DNA of 11,016 bases, taken from Rickettsiales bacterium (GTDB taxonomy: Bacteria > Pseudomonadota > Alphaproteobacteria > Rickettsiales > UBA1997). The stretch is from contig CANMEW010000041.1 in the NCBI GenBank assembly GCA_947496905.1, positions 1 through 11,016 on the forward strand. Reading direction: 5' to 3'. Within the stretch, counting starts at the first letter, position 1. Each line of letters begins with the position of its first letter. Positions 6,428-11,016 of the stretch are shown piece by piece. Below the pieces are notes generated by a model that worked only from the letters and a program-made list of their open reading frames with translations, ran no database searches and was not told the origin of the DNA. The translations under genes and the position numbers were made by a program.

Positions 6428-7626
6428 CTTAGTGCAGCGCAAGCTTTCGCAATTCTTTGCATCGAGTTTGTCAAAAATTCTTCAGATGCGGCGTAGGAAA
6501 TTCTAAAAAATCCTTCAGCGCCAAAAGCAATTCCTGGAACCACTGCAACCAAAGCTTCTTCAAGTAAATAGCTGGCAAAATCATTGTCGCTTTCAATCAA
6601 TTTTCCCGACGGTGTTTTCTTGCCGTAGAGGCCTTTGCAGGATGGAAAGACGTAGAATGCGCCGTTTGGAATGTTGCAGCTAATGCCTTCAATGACGTTA
6701 AGCATTGAGACTACCATGTTGCGGCGAGATTCAAAAATTTTTGCATTTGGCTTGATGTAATCTTGTGTGCCGAGCAATGCCTCAACCGATGCAGCTTGGC
6801 TGATTGACGATGGACTTGAAGTGCTTTGTGACTGAATCATCGCCATTGCTTTGATTAGTTTTTCTGGGCCAGCGCCGTAGCCAATTCTCCAGCCAGTCAT
6901 GGCGTAAGCCTTGGACACGCCATTCACCACTAAAGTTCTTTCCTTCAATTTCGGTTCAACTTGAGCGATCGTAGAAAATTCCAAATCGTCAAAAATTAGA
7001 TGTTCGTAGATGTCATCTGTCAAAATGTGCACATGTGGATTCTCAAGTAAAACTCCCGCCAAAATTTTTAACTCAACGTCGGAATAGCATGAGCCAGTTG
7101 GGTTGCTAGGAGAATTTAAAATTAACCACTTAGTTTTTGGCGTGATTTTTTTTCGTAGATCTGGTGCGGAAATTTTAAAATTATTTTTTTCAGACGATTC
7201 AACAATCACCGGAACTCCGCCAGCAAGTAGAACCATGTCTGGGTAAGAAACCCAGTAAGGTGCAGGAATAATTACCTCATCCCCTGAGTTAATGCTCGCA
7301 ACAAGCGCATTGTAAATTACCTGCTTGGCGCCGGTGCTGACAATGATTTCAGATGATTTGTATTCGAGCTGATTTTCTCTTTTAAATTTTTCGATGATCG
7401 CTTTTTTTAAAGAGGCAGTTCCGTCAACTGCGGTGTATTTTGTGTCGCCTTTTTGAATGGCTTTGATCGCCACCTGTTTGATATTTTCTGGAGTGTCGAA
7501 ATCTGGCTCTCCCATGCCTAGGGAAATAATGTCTTTACCTGAAGCTTTTAACTCCGCGGCTTTCATTGAAACGGCAATGGTTGGAGATGGTTTAACGTTG
7601 CTCAAAATATTTGCGAGAAGTGTCAT
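6424..7626 (-). CDS. aatA: aspartate aminotransferase (class I/II, subgroup Ib)
   Basis: This PLP enzyme interconverts aspartate and 2-oxoglutarate with oxaloacetate and glutamate in the cytoplasm; subgroup Ib members may also accept prephenate. The 400-aa length is standard. Visible landmarks are GMGEPDFDTP (37-46), STGAKQ (97-102), PAPYWVSYPD (121-130), SPSNPTG (172-178) with Asn175, DDIYEHL with Asp205 and Tyr207, VSKAYAMTGWRIGY with Schiff-base Lys239, and FRISYA near the end holding the substrate-carboxylate Arg. It is the first gene of a two-gene operon with cysE (ATGA overlap). A candidate promoter lies at 7708-7681. No Shine-Dalgarno is seen before the ATG. The protein strongly resembles rickettsial AatA as I recall it. 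Confidence 0.94.
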   Translation of the reverse strand: MTLLANILSNVKPSPTIAVSMKAAELKASGKDIISLGMGEPDFDTPENIKQVAIKAIQKGDTKYTAVDGTASLKKAIIEKFKRENQLEYKSSEIIVSTGAKQVIYNALVASINSGDEVIIPAPYWVSYPDMVLLAGGVPVIVESSEKNNFKISAPDLRKKITPKTKWLILNSPSNPTGSCYSDVELKILAGVLLENPHVHILTDDIYEHLIFDDLEFSTIAQVEPKLKERTLVVNGVSKAYAMTGWRIGYGAGPEKLIKAMAMIQSQSTSSPSSISQAASVEALLGTQDYIKPNAKIFESRRNMVVSMLNVIEGISCNIPNGAFYVFPSCKGLYGKKTPSGKLIESDNDFASYLLEEALVAVVPGIAFGAEGFFRISYAASEEFLTNSMQRIAKACAALR

Positions 7627-7658
7627 TGTTTTGTGGATTTTATTGATGGAATGGGCGA

Positions 7659-7687
7659 TTGACTTTTTTTCGGGCGCTGCGTTTTAT
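7659..7687 (+). promoter_or_regulatory. candidate sigma-70 promoter for virB3
   Basis: TTGACT (7659-7664), a 17-nt spacer and TTTTAT (7682-7687), four of six to the -10 consensus. The inferred leader to the virB3 ATG is about 45 nt. It shares its -10 bases with the aatA promoter, so the two should compete for polymerase. Confidence 0.4.
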
Positions 7688-7708
7688 GCGGCTCCGCAGG
7701 CTTGTCAA
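7681..7708 (-). promoter_or_regulatory. candidate sigma-70 promoter for aatA-cysE
   Basis: On the minus strand a perfect -35 TTGACA (7708-7703) is followed after 16 nt by TAAAAC (7686-7681), four of six matches to the -10 consensus. The inferred leader to the aatA ATG is about 50 nt. The -10 physically overlaps the -10 of the opposing virB3 promoter. Confidence 0.5.
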
Positions 7709-7738
7709 CCACCCAAAACAATCAGTAATTAGTTTTTT

Positions 7739-8035
7739 ATGTCCGGCACAATTGGCACCGATCCGCTATTTTTAGGTCTTACTCGACCACCACTACTTCT
7801 TGGCGTCAGCTACACATTCGCAGCTCTGAATGGCATCATATCGCTTCTTGCTTTCATCATCACCAGTAAATTTTTCTACCTCCTCATCCTACTCCCAGGG
7901 CTGCATTTAATTGGCTGGTTCATCTGCTTAAAAGAACCAAGGGCCATCGAACTTTTCATCGCCAAATCATCAAAATGCAGCGTCTGCCGTAACCGCTACT
8001 ACCACAGCGGCACCAACTCTTACGACGTTTACTAG
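7739..8035 (+). CDS. virB3: type IV secretion system protein VirB3
   Basis: VirB3 is a small inner-membrane protein that works with the VirB4 ATPase in pilus/channel assembly. The 98-aa product shows the family N terminus DPLFLGLTRPP (8-18), two hydrophobic segments at about 19-41 and 45-64, then CLKEPRAIELF (63-73). The C-terminal tail has Cys80 and Cys83 and ends NSYDVY, as I recall from rickettsial VirB3. In Rickettsiales virB3 normally leads straight into virB4. Here a terminator-like hairpin and aspS follow instead, so virB3 is separated from its usual partner. It is divergent from aatA with overlapping candidate promoters. No clear Shine-Dalgarno. Confidence 0.88.
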   Translation: MSGTIGTDPLFLGLTRPPLLLGVSYTFAALNGIISLLAFIITSKFFYLLILLPGLHLIGWFICLKEPRAIELFIAKSSKCSVCRNRYYHSGTNSYDVY

Positions 8036-8052
8036 TCATCACTTAAATTATT

Positions 8053-8094
8053 TATACCCATTCAAGCTGAAGAAGCCGAATGGGTATATTTTGA
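8053..8094 (+). terminator. probable rho-independent terminator of virB3
   Basis: TATACCCATTC (8053-8063) and GAATGGGTATA (8078-8088) form a perfect 11-bp stem with a 14-nt loop. A short T run follows (8089-8092). It starts 17 nt after the virB3 stop. The stem base is AT-rich, which lowers confidence. Confidence 0.55.
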
Positions 8095-8188
8095 ATTTCT
8101 TACGCCGCATGAGCGGCGCCCCGCGTTCGCAGGGAACCAGTTTAATTTCTTACGCCGCATGAGCGGCGCCCCGCGTTCGCAGGGAACC
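8094..8188. repeat. tandem pair of identical 45-bp repeats
   Basis: Two identical 45-bp copies, 8094-8138 and 8144-8188, each start AATTTCTTACGCCGC and end TTCGCAGGGAACC, separated by AGTTT. Each contains the small palindrome GCCGC-ATGA-GCGGC and is far richer in G+C than its surroundings. They sit between the virB3 terminator and aspS. Two copies with a 5-nt gap are not a CRISPR array. The core GCGAACGCG (reverse strand) also occurs in the aspS insertion. Confidence 0.85.
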
Positions 8189-8193
8189 CCATG

Positions 8194-8247
8194 CCGAATC
8201 TGATTTAGCTCAGGCCAGAACAGTTCGGTATTTTTAATCAGATTCGG
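8194..8247. repeat. 12-bp inverted repeat just before the aspS start
   Basis: CCGAATCTGATT (8194-8205) and AATCAGATTCGG (8236-8247) are perfect complements around a 30-nt loop. The stem ends 8 nt before the putative aspS ATG at 8256 and occupies the place where a Shine-Dalgarno would be; none is seen. TTCGGTAT also occurs twice (8224-8231, 8243-8250). It may be a palindromic repeat or a translational control element. Confidence 0.55.
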
Positions 8248-8255
8248 TATCCATC

Positions 8256-10106
8256 ATGCACAAATAGCGCACTCTCAACTGTTCCGAGCTTCGTAAAATT
8301 AACGTCGGACAGGTAGTTAAACTTTCGGGCTGGGTTCACTCAAAACGTGACCATGGCAGCTTAATTTTCATCGATCTGCGTGATCACTTTGGAATTACGC
8401 AATTGGTATTTGATCAACAAAATCTAGATGAGGTCGCCGCCATCAAGCTTGAATCAGTAATCACAATTGAAGGCGAAGTAACGCTGCGTGCTACGGAGGC
8501 GGTTAACCCAAACATCAAAACTGGTGAAGTTGAAGTCAGAATCACCGTCCTAAAAATCGAAGCACTCGCTGAGCAAATCCCTTTTCAAATCAACGACAAC
8601 AACGAATACCCCGAAGAGCTGCGCTTAAAATACCGCTTCCTCGATCTTCGTCGTGAAAAAACTCACAAAAATATTATTCTGCGCAGCCAAGTGATTTCTA
8701 GTATTCGTGAGGAAATGACGCGCCAAGGTTTTCTTGAAATTCAACCTCCAATCCTAACCGCTTCAAGCCCTGAGGGTGCGCGCGATTACCTCGTTCCTGC
8801 TCGTCTTCATCCGGGGAAATTTTACGCTTTGCCGCAAGCACCACAGCAGTTCAAGCAACTTCTGATGGTCTCTGGTTTCGACCGCTATTTCCAAATCGCG
8901 CCATGTTTTCGTGACGAAGATTTGCGCGCCGACCGTGCTCCAGAATTTTACCAGCTCGACATGGAAATGTCTTTCGTCACGCAAGAAGACGTCTTCGCTG
9001 CAATTGAGCCGGTGCTGAAAAATATTTTCAAAAAATTCGGCGTTAAAAAAACTTCTGACGAAAATTTCATTCACATCAAATACGAAGAGGCGATGCTGCG
9101 CTACGGCAGTGACAAGCCCGATTTACGTAACCCAATTTTAATTTCCGATGCGACTGAAATTTTCCGTGGTTCTGAATTTTCAATTTTCGCAAAGGCAATT
9201 GAGGAGGGTGCAGGATCCCCCTATTTAGGGGGATCGAGCGAACGCGTTAGCGGCGCGATGGGGGTGCAAAAAGTTGTCATCCGTGGAATACCTGCTCCAA
9301 AATGCGGAGCTCAGCCGCGTTCATTTTTTGACAAGCTAATTGAATTCGCTCAAGGCAATGGCGCCAAGGGTTTGGCTTACATTATTTTTGATGAGAATGG
9401 TGAGGGGAAGGGGCCAATCGCAAAATTTTTGACTGCAGAAAAATTGGCTGAATTGAAAAAAACCGCCGGTTTGCAAAATGGTGATGCGGTTTTCTTTTCT
9501 TGCGGAAAAACCTCTGAAGCGGCGAAAATAGCGGGTTTAGTAAGGACTAAATTGGGACAAGATTTAAAATTAATCGACGAATCAATTTACAAATTTTGCT
9601 GGATCATCGACTTCCCGATGTACGAAATGAATGAGGAAACTGGCAAAATTGATTTTTCGCACAATCCATTTTCAATGCCACAAGGTGGGCTTGAAGCCTT
9701 GAATTCAGCTGATCCGCTCAGTATCAAAGCCTTTCAATACGACATCGTTTGCAATGGTGTTGAGCTTTCATCCGGCGCAATTCGCAACCACAAACCAGAA
9801 ATCATGTACCGCGCTTTTGAGCTTGCTGGCTACGGTCGTGAAGTGGTTGAGAAACAATTTGGTGCCATGCTCAACGCATTTAAATTCGGCGCTCCACCGC
9901 ATGGTGGGCTTGCTCCGGGGATTGACCGCATCGTCATGTTGCTCGCTGACGAGCCGAATATTCGCGAAGTAATTCCTTTTCCAATGAATGGCAAAGCCCA
10001 AGATTTAATGATGAATGCGCCGGCTAATGTTTCTGAAAAACAGCTGAAAGAGCTGAATGTTGAGCTGAATAAAAAGGCAAAAGATTTGACCCAAGGACGT
10101 CTCTAA
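8256..10106 (+). CDS. aspS: aspartyl-tRNA synthetase with in-frame TAG at codon 4
   Basis: AspRS charges tRNA-Asp (and, in the non-discriminating forms usual where GatCAB is present, tRNA-Asn). Family order is complete: OB-fold anticodon domain (GWVHSKRDHGSLIFIDLRD, about 27-45), class II motif 1 region, SPEGARDYLVPARLHPGKFYALPQAPQ, motif 2 (FRDEDLRADRAPEFYQLDMEMSF), GAD insertion domain (IPAPKCGAQPRSFFDK), and motif 3 (APPHGGLAPGIDRIVMLL). Homology starts at ATG 8256 (M-H-K-stop-R-T-L-N-C), but codon 4 (8265-8267) is TAG where relatives have Tyr. The next ATG/GTG/TTG in frame is TTG 8403 (codon 50), which would remove most of the anticodon domain. There is also a ~21-residue insertion at about 319-339. 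The rest is intact, so the gene is probably essential and used. Confidence 0.9.
8265..8267 (+). other. in-frame TAG codon near the start of aspS
   Basis: The codons run ATG CAC AAA TAG CGC ACT CTC AAC TGT. Relatives read M-H-K-Y-R-T, so TAT or TAC to TAG is a single-base change. TAG ends erpA, virB9 and cysE in this window, so TAG is not globally reassigned. Confidence 0.85.
9210..9272 (+). repeat. in-frame palindromic insertion inside aspS
   Basis: These ~63 bases encode AGSPYLGGSSERVSGAMGVQK, a stretch missing from the AspRS sequences I remember, where the flanks (IF..AI.EG and VV.R.IPAP) are joined directly. The DNA includes a perfect stem GATCCCCCT (9214-9222) / AGGGGGATC (9227-9235) with an ATTT loop, then a GC-rich part with CGAACGCGTT (9239-9248). 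It keeps the frame. It sits in the GAD domain, away from motifs 2 and 3. Exact ends are approximate without an alignment. It resembles the behaviour of Rickettsia palindromic elements, though not necessarily their sequence. Confidence 0.6.
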
Positions 10107-10137
10107 AAATTTCTCCATCTTAACGGATTGAACCGCA

Positions 10138-10224
10138 CCCATTTTTTAAGACACTTTCCCCCTCTCAAACTGATGTGTTTTTAACCGTCAATTTCAGGAG
10201 GGAGAGAGTGTCTTAAAAAATGGG
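10138..10224. mobile_element. 87-bp inverted-repeat (MITE-like) element after aspS
   Basis: Perfect 18-bp ends, CCCATTTTTTAAGACACT (10138-10155) and its complement (10207-10224), are followed inward by partly matching pyrimidine/purine tracts. No convincing target duplication is visible. No U tract follows the right arm on the + strand, so it is not a standard aspS terminator, though the stem could still slow or protect the transcript. It supplies the last ~10 codons and stop of the small leftward ORF. Confidence 0.65.
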
Positions 10225-10346
10225 GGCATTGCCACCTCCTTGGCAAAGTTGTTCAGATCTGCCGAAAAATTCTCGACTGATTTTCGAAGAAAATAATATT
10301 CGATTTTGCCCGCAGGATTGTTTTTCTGGTCATCATTATTTGTCAT
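10194..10346 (-). CDS. small hypothetical protein, C terminus inside a repeat element
   Basis: This 50-aa ORF starts at ATG 10346 (MTNNDDQKNNPAGKIEYYF...) with a good Shine-Dalgarno (AAGGAG four bases before the ATG), the best in the window, and a perfect TATAAT -10 about 45 nt upstream. I do not recognise it. The N terminus is polar, the middle (about 15-38) could form an amphipathic helix, and the last ten residues (PPFFKTLSPS) and the TGA come from the 87-bp inverted-repeat element. It therefore looks like the 5' part of a longer gene cut by an insertion, or a new fused ORF. Convergent with aspS. Confidence 0.4.
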   Translation of the reverse strand: MTNNDDQKNNPAGKIEYYFLRKSVENFSADLNNFAKEVAMPPFFKTLSPS

Positions 10347-10390
10347 GAAGCTCCTTCAGAAAGTTAATGTTAAAATGCTGTGAAGCCTTT

Positions 10391-10396
10391 ATTATA
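10391..10396 (-). promoter_or_regulatory. candidate -10 box for the small leftward ORF
   Basis: The minus strand reads a perfect TATAAT at 10396-10391, about 45 nt before the ATG at 10346. No good -35 lies at the right distance (TAATGT at 17-nt spacing), so this rests on the -10 and the correctly placed Shine-Dalgarno downstream. Confidence 0.35.
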
Positions 10397-10877
10397 GAGG
10401 CTCTACAAGCTTTACATTAGCCTTCGGAAAGTGTGCTAGTAAGCTAAAGAAGAAGAAAAAACTGCATAAAACGAATCTTAATTTTGTGAGAAAAAATTTC
10501 GCAAATGAGACAAAAATTTCACTCGCACAACCACCCTGAAGAGTTTAGGTGAGACATCACGAAGCCAGTGTTTTAGAAGCTTTACTTTTTTAGAAAGGTA
10601 AAGCTTATCCGGAGAAACGGAGAGAAAAATACCGAGAAATTGGTAAAAATTCAGAATTTTGGAGATAGGCAGGTAAAGCCAAAACGGAAATGTGAATGCT
10701 GCGAGAAGCCGCGAATAGCGGGCTTAGAGATGGATAGGGAAAATCAGAAAAATACAGCGGAGAACGCTTTCGAGGCTGGTAGTTGGCGGTGGATGGGATA
10801 CTCAGTTTCTAACTTTCTCTGTTTTGAGGAGTGTTGGTGTATAAGGCTCCAGGCCACTTTTAAGCTTAACCGAAAAG
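10397..10877. other. non-coding stretch with little recognisable content
   Basis: No convincing gene. It contains a direct near-repeat of CAAAAATTTC-type sequence around 10490-10530 and the hairpin at 10577-10606. Frames at 10640-10933 (+) and 10744-10989 (-) overlap each other and have no family features or start signals. No tRNA, tmRNA, RNase P or SRP RNA signature was recognised. Confidence 0.45.
10577..10606. repeat. 9-bp inverted repeat
   Basis: AAGCTTTAC (10577-10585) and GTAAAGCTT (10598-10606) are perfect complements around a 12-nt loop. No T tract follows in either direction. Role unknown. Confidence 0.45.
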
Positions 10878-11015
10878 TTAGAACTTTATCAGATGGTAGG
10901 CAGATGATACCAAGAACGAACTTTTCGCTATAAATTCTGAGTAATTCGTCGCCGCTGAAGAACCCATCTCCACCCTCAACATTTCCCAAACCGATAGAAT
11001 TTCGGTAAAAAAATC
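10878..11015 (-). CDS. possible 3' end of an unidentified gene (partial)
   Basis: A leftward frame is open from the right window edge to TAA at 10880-10878, 45 codons, ending SSFLVSSAYHLIKF. Its residue mix (FFTEILSVWEMLRVEMGSSA at the edge) looks protein-like, more so than the overlapping frame at 10744-10989. No family is recognised and the beginning lies outside the window. Confidence 0.22.
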   Translation of the reverse strand, partial: DFFTEILSVWEMLRVEMGSSAATNYSEFIAKSSFLVSSAYHLIKF

Positions 11016-11016
11016 T

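Noticed and set aside
6428..6442. Upstream ATG for cysE (MRCTKM...)
   Set aside because: The ATG at 6427 gives an ATGA overlap with the aatA stop and matches the expected N terminus.
8094..8188. CRISPR-like direct repeats
   Set aside because: Only two copies, a 5-nt spacer and no cas genes; this is a tandem duplication.
8403..10106. aspS starting at TTG 8403
   Set aside because: Clear AspRS homology (GWVHSKRDHGSLIFIDLRD) lies upstream in the same frame, so this start would delete most of the anticodon-binding domain.
10138..10224. Rho-independent terminator of aspS
   Set aside because: The stem is strong but no U run follows on the + strand, and the loop and arms look more like a mobile element.
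10640..10989. Two overlapping opposite frames of 97 and 81 codons
   Set aside because: They overlap each other on opposite strands, lack start signals and show no recognisable motif.

Overview
This AT-rich window most resembles a chromosome segment of a Rickettsiales-like (intracellular) alphaproteobacterium. The pointers are protein features recalled from family knowledge: VirB3, VirB8 and VirB9 of the rickettsial scattered type IV secretion system, a class Ib aspartate aminotransferase, a short CysE, and an AspRS reading MHK-x-RT at its N terminus. No search was run, so the assignment is an inference. Genes are densely packed but the intergenic stretches are full of palindromes and small inverted-repeat elements, as in Rickettsia with its palindromic elements.

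Layout. Positions 1-349 hold a doubtful ORF tail, a possible terminator and a 45-bp palindrome. A tight leftward operon, rodA-hisE-erpA, fills 2128-350, and hisE and erpA overlap by GTGA. Divergent from it, virB8-virB9 run rightward (2303-3860) and meet a leftward PLP-dependent histidine (or serine) decarboxylase tail to tail (4973-3867). A non-coding stretch of more than 900 bp (4974-5896) carries several hairpins and a 141-bp MITE-like element with perfect 17-bp inverted ends and a CTAA target duplication. Leftward aatA-cysE (7626-5897) overlap by ATGA. Rightward virB3 (7739-8035) is divergent from aatA, and the two candidate promoters share one -10 region. After a terminator, a tandem pair of 45-bp repeats and a hairpin reaching almost to the start codon, aspS runs to 10106. 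An 87-bp inverted-repeat element follows it and forms the 3' end of a small leftward ORF (10346-10194). The remaining ~670 bp has little recognisable content.

How the genes relate. rodA (cell elongation), hisE (histidine biosynthesis step 2) and erpA (Fe-S delivery) are co-transcribed but functionally unrelated. virB8, virB9 and virB3 encode inner-membrane and periplasmic/outer-membrane parts of one secretion machine, yet are split over two loci with no virB4, virB6, virB10, virB11 or virD4 beside them. aatA and cysE are amino-acid metabolism genes (aspartate/glutamate; serine to O-acetylserine).

The strongest oddities are in aspS. There is an in-frame TAG at codon 4, exactly where relatives have Tyr, with no ordinary start codon after it until codon 50. 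There is also a ~21-residue in-frame insertion whose DNA contains a perfect 9-bp hairpin, reminiscent of Rickettsia palindromic elements placed inside protein genes. I did not find a complete, clearly new multi-gene system.
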